Shown here one piece after another: positions 1 to 9,204 of a stretch of 40,091 bases of DNA. Under the pieces are notes generated by a model that made no database searches, was not told where the DNA came from, and saw only the letters and a list, made by a program, of their open reading frames with translations. This DNA comes from Marinobacter persicus (GTDB lineage: Bacteria > Pseudomonadota > Gammaproteobacteria > Pseudomonadales > Oleiphilaceae), in contig NZ_PTIV01000032.1 of the NCBI RefSeq assembly GCF_002934325.1, positions 1-40,091 on the forward strand, read 5' to 3'. Positions within the stretch are counted from its first letter, which is position 1. The number at the start of each line of letters is the position of its first letter. The position numbers were made by a program, and so were the translations under genes.

Positions 1-18
1 GCCGGCACGGCAACAACG

Positions 19-2154
19 GTGGATTGTCTCCCGTGGACTTCGAAAAGCAGTATTTTAAGCAGCTGTCAGGTGTCTAGAATATCGGGGGCTTGCCAATCCA
101 CGCTTTCGGAAAAAATCTCCCCGTCCTCCGCCATACCTCATGACAGATTTTCATTCTTCGGCAGCACGGTTAGAAAGCTGGATCAGCAATGGGAGCAGCG
201 TGAAAAATCCAAGACTCTCTCCCCCTGCGACACCAACCTCTTCATCGGCACTTTTTTCGACGGCACCGGCAATAACTACGGCGACAGCATCGAGAGAAAA
301 GACAACAGCCAGTCCAACATTGCCCGACTTTACAGCGCCTACCCGGGGTTGAGTGTCCCCGGCGTTCTGCCGCCACAAACTAACTGGCAATCCAACCTTG
401 CCGACTACGACAACTTCTTTCGCGTCTACGTGCCCGGCGTCGGAACCCGGTTTGCCCAGGCAGACGATTCCGGCGAGGGGTTCCGGGACAAACTGCTGGG
501 TGGCGGCACCGGACGACTGGGCGAGGTGCGCATCCTATGGTGCCTGGCCCAGGTGATTAATGCCGTACACCGCTACTTCCTGAAGGCCATGCTGATTGAC
601 AACGAAGAGATTCAGAAAGCCAGTGCCGCCGGTGAAATGACGGCTCAGGCCCTCCAGCTTGGTCCACTAAGGCCTGCAACGCCGGCCAATCAGACTCGAA
701 GGATGACAACAACTCGTCTACCCAGAATTCTGGTGGACTGGCTAAAACGGTTGCACTGGGGTATTGCTCCGCACATGAGCGAAGGAAGCAATCCGCCGCA
801 AAACAAGGACCCGGGGATCGTCAAAAACATCTACGTGTCTGCGTTTGGTTTCTCTCGCGGTGCCGCCGAGGCCCGCACATTTGCCAACTGGCTGGTCAAG
901 CTCTGCGAGCTGGATGCCCGACTGACCGGCAAGTCCAGCCAGGGGCTTACCCTGGCTGGTTTTCCCGTCACCTTTGATTTCCTGGGCCTGTTCGATACGG
1001 TTGCCTCTGTCGGCGTCGCCAATCTCGTGCCCCTCGCCGACGGTCATAGCGCCTGGGCCGATGCGGAAATATCCCTGGCTATCCCGCCCAATGTGGGGCA
1101 ATGCACTCACCTGGTCTCGGCCCATGAGAACCGGCAGTCGTTCCCACTGGACTCCATCTACAACGACCACTCGATTGCCAGCAACGGCGAAGAAATCGTC
1201 TTTCCCGGCGTGCATTCAGACATCGGAGGTGGGTATCAGCCCGGCGAGCAGGGCAAAGGTGCCGATAACATCGGCCGGGATATGCTCTCCCGCATCCCGC
1301 TGGCAGTGATGTACCGCAAAGCTCGTCTGGCGGGGGTTCCTTTCAAGCTCGAGCAGGCTCTAACTCAGGACCAGGTTGCTTTCCAGATATCGCCAGAAAC
1401 AATCCGGGACTTCAACGCCTACATCGATGAGTGTCAGGTCAAATCCGGGGAAACCGGCACCATCGTCCGGGAGCACTGGCGCCGGGGCATTGAGTGGCGT
1501 CTGAACAACCACCGGGCCGGGGGTGTAACCACGCTGAACAGTTATCAGCGTGCATCCCGGTATGATCAGAACAACCTTGCGTCGGGTTACCGCCGGTTTC
1601 AGGAGGAGCTGGATCGCTTCTCGGAATGGCGGGGCCAGATAAATACCCGCAGGGGTTACAGAACAGCATTCGAGGGAGAACAAGCCGACTGGATAGTACA
1701 CCTGACCGGTGGCGACCCGTCTGCAGTCGACGACTGGCAGCGAATCAACGAGCTTTACCCCGAATTCGGGCCATCATCGCAACCGGTCTCCGTGATGATG
1801 GATGAGTATGTTCACGACTCCATCGCCGGCTTCATGCCGCAGTGGAGTGGCCGAGAGGAAGTCATCGCTTACCTGCGCGAACTGGTGGCCAAGATGCACA
1901 TTTTAGATACCGGCCGGTACCGGGAAGGCACGCGAGGCGTGTACCTCTCTTCGCTGGAGCGCAAACGCGCGAAACACTATGAACGAACCGGGCGCATCCC
2001 ACCCATGACCGATTTGGACGTTGGTGAACATTATTTGCTCGGCGGCGGCTACCTGCGCTTTCGCCTGATCTATGCCGGTGCCGACGACCAGATACTTGCG
2101 CGCCTGGAATTGAGAACCGGGAAGAAGGTAATACCGGAGATCGCCAGCATATGA
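19..2154 (+). CDS. DUF2235 (Tle1-like) putative type VI secretion phospholipase effector; 5' end uncertain
   Basis: The protein has a DUF2235 alpha/beta-hydrolase domain from about residue 74. It opens with LFIGTFFDGTGNN, has the nucleophile elbow GFSRG (Ser279), an acidic motif FDFLGLFDT (Asp320/Asp326) and PGVHSDIGGGY with the likely catalytic His399. Members of this domain family include Tle1 phospholipases delivered by type VI secretion into the periplasm of rival cells; that role here is inference. The reading frame is open to the left edge. GTG at 19 is the first start inside the window, and there is no in-frame ATG before about residue 190. The first 50 residues are low-quality and Ser-rich. 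ATG at 140 opens a different frame (MTDFHSSAAR), so an early frameshift is possible. The stop overlaps a downstream ATG (ATGA, 2151-2154). Two decayed toxin-associated genes follow, so this gene may also be decaying. Confidence 0.75.
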   Translation: MDCLPWTSKSSILSSCQVSRISGACQSTLSEKISPSSAIPHDRFSFFGSTVRKLDQQWEQREKSKTLSPCDTNLFIGTFFDGTGNNYGDSIERKDNSQSNIARLYSAYPGLSVPGVLPPQTNWQSNLADYDNFFRVYVPGVGTRFAQADDSGEGFRDKLLGGGTGRLGEVRILWCLAQVINAVHRYFLKAMLIDNEEIQKASAAGEMTAQALQLGPLRPATPANQTRRMTTTRLPRILVDWLKRLHWGIAPHMSEGSNPPQNKDPGIVKNIYVSAFGFSRGAAEARTFANWLVKLCELDARLTGKSSQGLTLAGFPVTFDFLGLFDTVASVGVANLVPLADGHSAWADAEISLAIPPNVGQCTHLVSAHENRQSFPLDSIYNDHSIASNGEEIVFPGVHSDIGGGYQPGEQGKGADNIGRDMLSRIPLAVMYRKARLAGVPFKLEQALTQDQVAFQISPETIRDFNAYIDECQVKSGETGTIVREHWRRGIEWRLNNHRAGGVTTLNSYQRASRYDQNNLASGYRRFQEELDRFSEWRGQINTRRGYRTAFEGEQADWIVHLTGGDPSAVDDWQRINELYPEFGPSSQPVSVMMDEYVHDSIAGFMPQWSGREEVIAYLRELVAKMHILDTGRYREGTRGVYLSSLERKRAKHYERTGRIPPMTDLDVGEHYLLGGGYLRFRLIYAGADDQILARLELRTGKKVIPEIASI

Positions 2155-2225
2155 TCCTGACACCGCCACTGAATGGATTGGCATCCCGCCTGGGGCGCTG
2201 CACTGTTGGACCAGTGGTGACGTGA

Positions 2226-3071
2226 CATGCTGCGCAGATCGGCGTCAGCCGCCGCTGGTTCAGCAAGGGCTCGGCACGTGAACTTGCCAAGGCCAAGCGC
2301 TTCCTGTCACGAGATATGCAAGCGGCGCTGGAGGGCAACGGCAGCCAGTTCATGCAATTCCGGCTGGGTGTGGCGGTCGCGATCATCGAAAGCTATGCGC
2401 TCTATCAGACGCTCTCCAAACAAGACAAGGACACGCGCGATTACACCAGGATCGCGGGCGCGTTCGTACTCGTGGCCAGCGCCATCGCGGACACGGCGGC
2501 GTCCAGCATCAATATGGTCATGGTGATGGGCAAATACCGTGCGACCGATGTCGGGAAAGCCGCTCAATTCCGTTTGGGCGGCTTCTCGTTCTGGGGTGGG
2601 ATGTTGGCCTCGGTGGGGGCTTTGTTTGGGGCGATTGATGATTATATAGAAGCAAGTCGTCAATTTGATCAGCGCCATCCAGTTTTATTTATGGCTTATG
2701 GCGCAAGATTCTTGGCCAATGTCGGTATCGCGATATTGGGTACGGCGGTGACGCTGGCATCCTCCGCTGCCTATTTGTCTCGTATAGCGGAACAAGGAAA
2801 AACCGCCCTTGCACGTAGACTGGCCTCCATCTTAGCCCCGTTGGCTCGGTCATTGGCGTCGGCTGCCATTCGCGGTGTGTTGATGGCCGGTTTTGCCGTG
2901 ACCTCCTGGGCTGGCATCATTCTGACGCTCGGCTTCTGGTTTTTCGGCGACGATGCGCTCGAAGCGTGGTGCAAGCGCTGTGTATTCACTACCGAGAGTG
3001 AGCCCGATTACTACGCTGACTACGCGGAAGAAGTCGGTGCCTTTCACCAGGCCTTACAGGATGTGACCTGA
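2226..3071 (+). pseudogene. C-terminal remnant of a VasX/BTH_I2691-like membrane-active T6SS toxin
   Basis: The frame is open from just after a TGA at 2223-2225. It encodes about 280 residues with no good start before ATG 2316; the part from ATG 2316 is 251 aa. Five or so long hydrophobic segments (around FMQFRLGVAVAIIES, GAFVLVASAIADTAAS, FSFWGGMLASVGALFG, FLANVGIAILGTAVTLAS, SWAGIILTLGFWFFG) precede a tail containing DDALEAWCKRC. This resembles the C-terminal part of large (roughly 900-1000 residue) type VI effectors of the VasX/BTH_I2691 type, which perturb target membranes. Conserved-looking sequence (SRRWFSKGSARELAKAKRF) continues upstream of ATG 2316 to the TGA, so the gene is a 5'-truncated fragment rather than a short protein. 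In the same frame upstream, a 24-codon ORF starts at 2151 overlapping the previous stop and ends at the 2223 TGA. I infer an internal deletion. The family name is my recognition of the pattern, not a search result. Confidence 0.6.
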
Positions 3072-4072
3072 TGTATTTCGTTGAATGGTTGATGCACCGG
3101 ACGTTGACGGCGAGCAAGAAGGATATCACCGGGTTCGAGGGTGATATGAAAGAGTTCGAGAAGGCGACCGAGAAATACGGAGAGCAGTATCGGGACATGC
3201 AGGAACGGCAGGTAAGCGACGCCCCCGACGATGCGCGCTCCATCTACAAGATGAATGACACCTATATGGATGTCAGAACATTTTTTGATGAGTGGCGGGG
3301 GGGGGTGTTACTGGGATTGTTTCCATTGTTGCTTGGTGTTTTGGGTTTTCCTTTTAGCTTCCTTATACCATTGCTGGATGTTTTTTTTTATGGCGTTTGG
3401 CCTACAACCGGAGAAAGTGCCGAGTTTTTGGACTATTTAGCAGCGGTTTTTATGTGGGGTATTTGGTTTGTAATGCTGGCCGCATTTATCTATCTCTTCT
3501 GGATATTCCGCATGGAATGTTTGGTCCAGCGCCATATCGTGGTTCGTTTCAATCGCAAGACGCGTAAGATTACCATCAATCGGCCCAATTTCGCCGGGGG
3601 CAATCAGGTCTATGACTGGGATGATGTCGTGGCGTCGGTCGATCCCGGCGATCAGGTGGTGACCAAGAAGCGCAAGCGCGAAATCCTGATGCTGTTCTTC
3701 TTCAAGCAGCGCACCGGTGCGCCGTATCACGACGTGGTCTTTCTCGGCGCGCCGCTGCGCAGCGAACATTAACTCTATGCGCTGTGGGAGTACATCCGCC
3801 GCTACATGGAAGAGGGCCCGGAAAGCCTTCCCAAACCCAGGTGCATTCCCCATTTCCCCTGGCCGTGGCGCTCGCTGCAGGCCCCCTGGAGCTTTATCGA
3901 AAACAAGTGGGCGGCCGCGCCCTGGAGCCCGAAGATGATCGCGCTGGTGGTAGTCGTCTCGCCGCTAATGCTGCTTCATGCGGTGGCGCACTGGTGCTCG
4001 TTGATGCTGTGCTGGCCGGTGTACTGGCCGCGTCAGCTGCGTCGGGAAAGCACGGCATCCAAGCCGGTGTGA
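3071..4072 (+). pseudogene. T6SS-associated two-TM membrane protein gene (DUF6708-like), split by an in-frame TAA
   Basis: ATG 3071 overlaps the previous stop by one base. The first segment encodes 233 residues and ends at TAA 3770-3772. The same frame then continues without a shift (LYALWEYIRRYMEEGPESL) for about 100 more residues to TGA 4070-4072. The two parts make one protein of about 333 residues with a charged N-terminal helix. Membrane segments lie near residues 78-108 and 122-147 and again late in the second part (MIALVVVVSPLMLLHAVAHW). A beta-rich soluble stretch contains FNRKTRKITINRP. Proteins of this type often follow VasX/BTH_I2691-like effectors and are thought to be immunity or accessory factors; that assignment is inference. 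The single nonsense codon in otherwise intact sequence suggests recent inactivation. A shorter 233-aa product could still be made. A homopolymer run of eight G at 3299-3306 is a second spot to check for sequencing error. Confidence 0.65.
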
Positions 4073-4151
4073 GGGAATATTTTGCGGCCACTCATTTTGG
4101 TATTCCGAGCACTTGGCGGTCATTGCCCGTCATTGATGGCCGCAGTTGTGT

Positions 4152-4420
4152 CTAGTGTCCCGTCTGGTTAATTCGTTGATCTACTGCGTAGCTCTGGGAT
4201 TTCTGGCCAAGGCGCCAGTGTGCAGGTGTGGTGGTGCCACATCAAGCGCTGGCAACACCGGCCAGGAATCCCAGAGCTACGCCCTTCGGGAACCACTGAG
4301 AGCGTTGATAGCCGCGTTGCGCTAATTCGATATGGAACCACCATACCTTCATTAGCACGCCTTGCTCTCAACGCTCTCAGTGGCTCAGTAGATCAACGAA
4401 TTAACCAGACGGGACACTAG
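4152..4420. mobile_element. MITE-like element with 31-bp terminal inverted repeats and CTAG flanks
   Basis: Positions 4156-4186 and 4386-4416 are perfect inverted repeats of 31 bp, starting GTGTCCCGTCTGG at the outer end. Both are flanked by CTAG (4152-4155 and 4417-4420), which fits a 4-bp target duplication of the YTAR type. The 261-bp element has no credible ORF. Its interior is two further imperfect hairpins. Hairpin A pairs 4186-4208 with 4260-4282 (one mismatch in 23). Hairpin B pairs 4293-4312 with 4364-4383 (one mismatch in 20). This is the architecture of a non-autonomous miniature inverted-repeat transposable element. The transposase that would move it is not in the window, and I cannot name the parent IS. 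It lies between the decayed toxin genes and hemE. The short stretches 4073-4151 and 4421-4447 beside it show nothing recognisable. Confidence 0.75.
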
Positions 4421-4447
4421 TTCACGGTGAATCATTCTGAGGGGCTT

Positions 4448-4476
4448 TTGACTACAATCAGCAATGACTCTTTTAT
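4448..4476 (+). promoter_or_regulatory. Candidate sigma70 promoter of hemE
   Basis: TTGACT (4448-4453) is followed after 17 bases by TTTTAT (4471-4476), about 55 bases before the hemE ATG. It lies just outside the MITE, so hemE expression need not depend on the element. The -10 box is imperfect. Confidence 0.4.
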
Positions 4477-4531
4477 ACGGTGGAAAACAAGGTATCATTG
4501 CCACTGACCATTTACCGACGACGGAACCTCT

Positions 4532-5596
4532 ATGACTGAGCTGAAAAATGACCGCTTCCTGCGCGCCCTGATGCGCCAGCCTGTGGATCGCACCCCGGTA
4601 TGGATGATGCGCCAGGCGGGCCGTTACCTCCCGGAATATCGTGCCACCCGCGCCAAAGCCGGTGATTTCCTCAGTCTGTGCAAGAATACACCGTTGGCCT
4701 GCGAAGTCACCCTCCAGCCGCTGGAGCGCTACCCGCTGGATGCCGCGATCCTGTTTTCGGACATCCTGACCATCCCCGACGCCCTGGGGCTGGGTCTGTA
4801 CTTTGAGACCGGCGAAGGCCCGAAATTCCGCAACGTGATCCGCTCCGAGGCGGATGTGGCAGCGTTGCCGAAGATGAATGCCGAGACCGATCTGGATTAC
4901 GTGATGAACGCGGTGTCCACCATTCGCCGTGAGTTGAACGGTCGCGTACCGTTGATCGGCTTCTCCGGCAGCCCCTGGACGCTGGCGACCTACATGATTG
5001 AGGGTGGTTCGTCCAAGACCTTCTCCGAAGCCAAGAAACTGATGTACGGCCAGCCGGAGGTGATGCACCGTTTGTTGGATCACCTGGCGGATTCGGTCAT
5101 CGATTATCTGAACGGTCAGATCAAGGCCGGTGCCCAGACAGTGCAGATTTTCGATACCTGGGGCGGCGTACTCAGCCACTGGGCCTACGAAGAGTTCTCC
5201 CTGCGCTACATGCGCAAGATCGTCGCTGGCCTGACCCGTGAAAGCGAAGGCCGCCACGTGCCGGTGATCCTGTTCACCAAGAACGGCGGCCAGTGGCTGG
5301 AGACCATCGCTGACTCGGGTTGCGATGCCGTGGGCCTGGACTGGACCACCGATATCGCCAATGCTCGCGCCCGCGTCGGCGACAAGGTGGCCCTGCAGGG
5401 CAACATGGACCCGGCCATGCTGTATGCGCCGAAAGAGCGGATTCGCGAGGAAGTGGCTTACATCCTTGAGCGCTACGGCTCCGGTCCGGGGCATATCTTC
5501 AACCTGGGGCATGGCATCACCCCGGATGTGGACCCGGAGCACGCCGGGGCGTTTATTGAGGCTGTTGTGGAGTTGAGTCCGAAGTATCACAAGTAG
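4532..5596 (+). CDS. hemE: Uroporphyrinogen decarboxylase
   Basis: The enzyme removes four acetate carboxyl groups from uroporphyrinogen III to give coproporphyrinogen III in cytosolic heme synthesis. The 354-residue product has the family's usual length. Visible landmarks are the substrate-binding [18 protein letters not shown] motif (residues 20-37), FSDIL with catalytic Asp77, the central [13 protein letters not shown] motif, and the C-terminal [15 protein letters not shown]. The start is ATG 4532 behind a weak purine stretch (CGACGGAA), and the N-terminus matches the family without extension. The gene appears monocistronic. It is separated from the PilZ gene by about 180 bases, in which I see only a short GC hairpin (CTGGTGG/CCACCAG) without a T-run. 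Confidence 0.97.
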   Translation: MTELKNDRFLRALMRQPVDRTPVWMMRQAGRYLPEYRATRAKAGDFLSLCKNTPLACEVTLQPLERYPLDAAILFSDILTIPDALGLGLYFETGEGPKFRNVIRSEADVAALPKMNAETDLDYVMNAVSTIRRELNGRVPLIGFSGSPWTLATYMIEGGSSKTFSEAKKLMYGQPEVMHRLLDHLADSVIDYLNGQIKAGAQTVQIFDTWGGVLSHWAYEEFSLRYMRKIVAGLTRESEGRHVPVILFTKNGGQWLETIADSGCDAVGLDWTTDIANARARVGDKVALQGNMDPAMLYAPKERIREEVAYILERYGSGPGHIFNLGHGITPDVDPEHAGAFIEAVVELSPKYHK

Positions 5597-5774
5597 CCTG
5601 TGGGCTCTGGTGGAGGCTGCCCCACCAGTACGCTAACCATACTTCTGCAATATCGCGACTGACCCGCCGAGGGCTAATTTGTTGTTACTCAAGAATGGCA
5701 CTGTCTTAGCTGGCTTCCTCACCTCGTCGCGTCTATAGTTTGGGCAAGGAACATGGACTGTCAGGAGCGTTACC

Positions 5775-6143
5775 TTGTCTGAAAAATCCCCCGAAAAACG
5801 CCAATTCCACCGCATCGAATTCGACGCCGCGTGTGAGCTGCACTGTGAGGAAGAAGTGTGGGAAACCGAGGTGCTGGATATCTCACTCAAAGGCGTTTTG
5901 GTGCGAAAGCCCAGAGGCTGGGACGGGCAGTTGAATCGGCCCTGTGAACTGGTGGTTCACCTGGATGACCACGAACGGGCGATTGTGATGGCGGTGGAGT
6001 TAAGGCACGTGGAAGGTGATCACCTGGGCTTCAAGTGCCAGTACATTGACCTGGACAGCGTGACCCATCTGAAGCGGCTGGTGGAACTGAATCTGGGCGA
6101 TCCTGCGTTACTTGAGCGTGAATTTGCTCATATGCTCGATTAA
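5775..6143 (+). CDS. PilZ-domain protein, probable c-di-GMP receptor
   Basis: This is a 122-residue single-domain protein. It shows the two PilZ signatures: R-x-x-x-R at residues 9-13 (RQFHR) and D-x-S-x-x-G at residues 35-40 (DISLKG). In this family these residues wrap around bound cyclic di-GMP. The start is TTG 5775 behind AGGAGCG, and no ATG lies close enough to keep the RxxxR motif. A possible -10 (TATAGT, 5734-5739) lies upstream. Its stop codon overlaps the convergent radA stop (6140-6143). The output process (motility, exopolysaccharide, pili) cannot be told from sequence. Confidence 0.88.
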   Translation: MSEKSPEKRQFHRIEFDAACELHCEEEVWETEVLDISLKGVLVRKPRGWDGQLNRPCELVVHLDDHERAIVMAVELRHVEGDHLGFKCQYIDLDSVTHLKRLVELNLGDPALLEREFAHMLD

Positions 6144-7516
6144 AGCTCCTCCAACGCCGAAAGGGCATCCGAAAGCTTGGTCACCGGAATCACCTTCATG
6201 CCATCCACCGGCTTGCGCGGCACGTTGGCCTTGGGCACCAGTGCCCGGGTAAAGCCGTGCTTGGCCGCCTCGTAAATACGCTCCTGGCCACTGGGCACGG
6301 GGCGAATCTCGCCGGACAGGCCGACTTCCCCGAAGATCACCAGATCCTGGGGCAGGGCGCGGTTACGGAAGGAAGAGACGACCGCAGCCAATAGCGCCAG
6401 ATCGGCGCTGGTCTCGGCGACTTTCACGCCGCCCACCACGTTCACGAATACGTCCTGATCCGCCACGTGCATGCCGCCATGCCGGTGCAACACTGCCAGC
6501 AGCATGGCCAGGCGGTTCTGATCCAGGCCCACGGCGACACGCCTTGGGTAGCTGCCCTGGGCCATGTCCACCAGCGCCTGGATTTCCACCAGCATGGGCC
6601 GGGTGCCTTCCCAGACCACCATCACCACGCTGCCCGGCGCGGCATCCTCGCCCCGGTTCAGGAAGATGGCGCTCGGGTTTTTCACCTCTTTCAGGCCCTG
6701 CTCCAGCATGGCGAACACGCCCAGCTCGTTGACTGCGCCGAAGCGGTTCTTGATGCCCCGCAGGGTGCGGTAGCGGCTGTCGCTGGAGCCTTCCAGGAGG
6801 ATGGAGCAGTCAATCATGTGCTCCAGCACCTTCGGGCCGGCCAGGCTGCCGTCCTTGGTGACGTGACCCACCAGGAACAGGATGGTGCCGGTCTGTTTGG
6901 CAAAACGGGTCAGGTAAGCGGCGCTTTCCCGTACCTGGGATACTGAGCCGGGGGCCGATTCAATGTCCGCCACGTGCATCACCTGGATACTGTCGATGAC
7001 CAGGATTCGAGGCTTCTCGGCTTCGGCCACCTGTATCAGCCGTTCGACGCTGGTTTCCGACAGCATCTTCAAATCCCGGGTAGGCAGGCCCAGCCGATTG
7101 GCGCGCATGGCGACCTGTTGCAGGGATTCCTCACCGGTGACATACAGCGCCGGGGTTTTCTCGGCCAACTGGCAGGCTGCCTGAAGCAACAGCGTACTTT
7201 TGCCCGCGCCGGGATGGCCTCCCATCAGCACTGCGGAGCCTTCCACGAGGCCCCCGCCAAGTACCCGGTCAAACTCCTTCATGCCGGTACTGATCCGGGG
7301 CTGTTCGGCCAGGCTGACGTCATCGAGGCTTTTGACTTCGGACAGACTGCCGGCATAGCCCTCGAAGCGGGCGCTGCGGGCGCCTTTACCCGGGCCGGAC
7401 ACACCGCGAACCTCGCTCACGGTGTTCCAGGCGTGGCAGGCCGTGCACTGGCCCTGCCACTTGGAGTAATCGGCGCCGCACTCGGTGCAGACGAAAGCGG
7501 TCTTGGCTTTGGCCAT
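6140..7516 (-). CDS. radA: DNA repair protein RadA (Sms), RecA-like branch-migration helicase
   Basis: RadA processes recombination intermediates by branch migration alongside RecA. The 458-residue protein has the full architecture. A four-cysteine zinc finger (Cys10, Cys13, Cys24, Cys27) is followed by a RecA-like ATPase with Walker A GGHPGAGKST (99-108). The RadA-specific KNRFG motif sits in GIKNRFGAVNELG. A C-terminal Lon-protease-like domain includes PRRVAVGLDQNRLAMLLAVL and ends with a VSSFRNRALPQDLVIFGEVG stretch. The ATG overlaps the ettA stop by one base (TAATG on the minus strand), so the two genes are co-transcribed and probably translationally coupled. The 3' end overlaps the convergent PilZ gene, leaving no room for an intergenic terminator. 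Confidence 0.97.
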   Translation of the reverse strand: MAKAKTAFVCTECGADYSKWQGQCTACHAWNTVSEVRGVSGPGKGARSARFEGYAGSLSEVKSLDDVSLAEQPRISTGMKEFDRVLGGGLVEGSAVLMGGHPGAGKSTLLLQAACQLAEKTPALYVTGEESLQQVAMRANRLGLPTRDLKMLSETSVERLIQVAEAEKPRILVIDSIQVMHVADIESAPGSVSQVRESAAYLTRFAKQTGTILFLVGHVTKDGSLAGPKVLEHMIDCSILLEGSSDSRYRTLRGIKNRFGAVNELGVFAMLEQGLKEVKNPSAIFLNRGEDAAPGSVVMVVWEGTRPMLVEIQALVDMAQGSYPRRVAVGLDQNRLAMLLAVLHRHGGMHVADQDVFVNVVGGVKVAETSADLALLAAVVSSFRNRALPQDLVIFGEVGLSGEIRPVPSGQERIYEAAKHGFTRALVPKANVPRKPVDGMKVIPVTKLSDALSALEEL

Positions 7517-9177
7517 TACGCCAGCTTCTTGTACTTCATGCGCTTGGGCTGCATGGCAGAGTCGCCCTTACGCTTCTTGAAGTCCTCGTCGTACTCGGTG
7601 AAGTTGCCTTCGAAGTAGACCACGTCGCCGTCGTCCTCAAACGCCAGGATGTGGGTGGCCACACGGTCGAGGAACCAGCGGTCGTGTGAGATCACCAGGG
7701 CGGAGCCCGGGAAGTTCAGCAGGGCCTCCTCCAGGGCGCGCAGGGTTTCCACGTCCAGGTCGTTGGTCGGTTCGTCCAGCAGCAGCACGTTGCCGCCCTG
7801 TTTCAGCAGCTTGGCCAGGTGCAGGCGGTTGCGCTCGCCACCGGAGAGGTCGGCAACCCGCTTCTGCTGGTCGCTGCCCTTGAAGTTGAAGCGCCCAACA
7901 TAGGCCCGGGAAGGTGTCTCGTAGTTGCCCACCTTGATGATGTCGTTGCCGTCGGACAGCTCTTCCCAAACGGTGTTGTCGCCCTCCAGGTCCCTCATCT
8001 GGTCCACGTAGGCCAGTTCCACGGTTTCGCCCACGACGATTTCGCCGGAGTCTGGCTTGTCGTAGCCGGCAATCATCTTGAACAGGGTGGATTTGCCGGC
8101 ACCGTTACCACCGATGATGCCCACGATCGCACCCGGTGGCACGCTGAAGGACACGTCTTCGTACAGCAGGCGGTCTTCAAAGGCTTTGCTGATGCCGTCG
8201 ACTTCGATCACCTTGTTGCCCAGGCGTGGTCCGGGCGGGATGTACAGTTCGTTGGTTTCGTTGCGCTTCTGGAATTCCTGGGAGCTCATTTCCTCGAAGC
8301 GGGCCAGGCGGGCCTTGCTCTTGGACTGGCGGCCCTTGGCGTTGGAGCGCACCCATTCCAGTTCCTGTTTCACGGCTTTCTGGTGGGAAGCCTCCTGCTT
8401 AGCTTCCATCTCCAGGCGCTTCTCCTTGTTTTCCAGCCACTGGCTGTAGTTGCCTTCGAACGGGATGCCGTGGCCGCGGTCCAGTTCCAGGATCCAGCCG
8501 GCGACGTTATCCAGGAAGTAACGGTCGTGGGTGATGGCCACCACGGTGCCGTCGTAGTCGTGCAGGAAGCGTTCGAGCCAGGCCACGGATTCGGCGTCCA
8601 GGTGGTTGGTGGGCTCGTCCAGCAGCAGCATGTCCGGGCCGGACAGCAGCAGGCGGCACAGGGCAACACGACGGCGCTCACCACCAGACAGGACTTTCAC
8701 CTTCTGGTCCCAGGGTGGAAGGCGCAGGGCGTCGGCCGCTACTTCCATTTTTCGCTCGATGTCGTGGCCATCGGTGGCCTGGATGATCGCTTCCAGTTCG
8801 CCCTGCTTCTGGGCCAGGGCATCGAAATCCGCGTCCGGCTCGGCGTAGGCGGCATACACCTGGTCCAGCTCGGCCAGGGCGTTGTGAACGTGTTCAACGG
8901 ACTCGTCGACAATTTCCTTAACGGTTTTTTCTTCGTCCAGCTCCGGTTCCTGGGGCAGGTAGCCCACATTGATGCCGGGCTGCGGGCGGGCTTCGCCGAT
9001 GTAATCGGTGTCGACGCCGGCCATGATGCGCAGCAGGGTGGATTTACCGGCGCCGTTCAGGCCGAGGACACCGATCTTGGCGCCCGGGAAGAAGCTCAGG
9101 GAAATGTCTTTAAGAATCTCCCGCTTGGGCGGAACCACCTTGCCCACGCGGTTCATGGTGTATACGTACTGTGCCAT
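7516..9177 (-). CDS. ettA: Energy-dependent translational throttle protein EttA (ABC-F ATPase)
   Basis: This is a soluble ABC-F protein of 553 residues with two nucleotide-binding domains and no membrane segments. Walker A motifs are GLNGAGKSTLL and GGNGAGKSTLFK. Signature motifs are LSGGERRRVALCRLL and LSGGERNRLHLAKLL. Walker B motifs (LLLDEPTNHLD, LLLDEPTNDLD) are intact. The inter-domain linker rich in Lys and Glu (around ENKEKRLEMEAKQEASHQKA) is typical. EttA binds the ribosomal E site and gates entry into the elongation cycle according to the ATP/ADP ratio. The length and the N-terminus MAQYVYTMNRVGKVVPPKRE match EttA rather than Uup or YheS. It is first in a two-gene unit with radA. Its start lies 27 bases downstream (minus strand) of a large palindromic repeat. 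Confidence 0.95.
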   Translation of the reverse strand: MAQYVYTMNRVGKVVPPKREILKDISLSFFPGAKIGVLGLNGAGKSTLLRIMAGVDTDYIGEARPQPGINVGYLPQEPELDEEKTVKEIVDESVEHVHNALAELDQVYAAYAEPDADFDALAQKQGELEAIIQATDGHDIERKMEVAADALRLPPWDQKVKVLSGGERRRVALCRLLLSGPDMLLLDEPTNHLDAESVAWLERFLHDYDGTVVAITHDRYFLDNVAGWILELDRGHGIPFEGNYSQWLENKEKRLEMEAKQEASHQKAVKQELEWVRSNAKGRQSKSKARLARFEEMSSQEFQKRNETNELYIPPGPRLGNKVIEVDGISKAFEDRLLYEDVSFSVPPGAIVGIIGGNGAGKSTLFKMIAGYDKPDSGEIVVGETVELAYVDQMRDLEGDNTVWEELSDGNDIIKVGNYETPSRAYVGRFNFKGSDQQKRVADLSGGERNRLHLAKLLKQGGNVLLLDEPTNDLDVETLRALEEALLNFPGSALVISHDRWFLDRVATHILAFEDDGDVVYFEGNFTEYDEDFKKRKGDSAMQPKRMKYKKLA

Positions 9178-9204
9178 GCTGGCTCTGTCCTCTTAACGAT
9201 TTTG

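Noticed and set aside
4385..5590. 401-codon open frame antisense to hemE, starting in the MITE region
   Set aside because: hemE on the other strand has all family motifs; the antisense frame has no recognisable domain.
5608..5631. Terminator after hemE
   Set aside because: A CTGGTGG/CCACCAG stem is present but no T-run follows, so I do not call it an intrinsic terminator.
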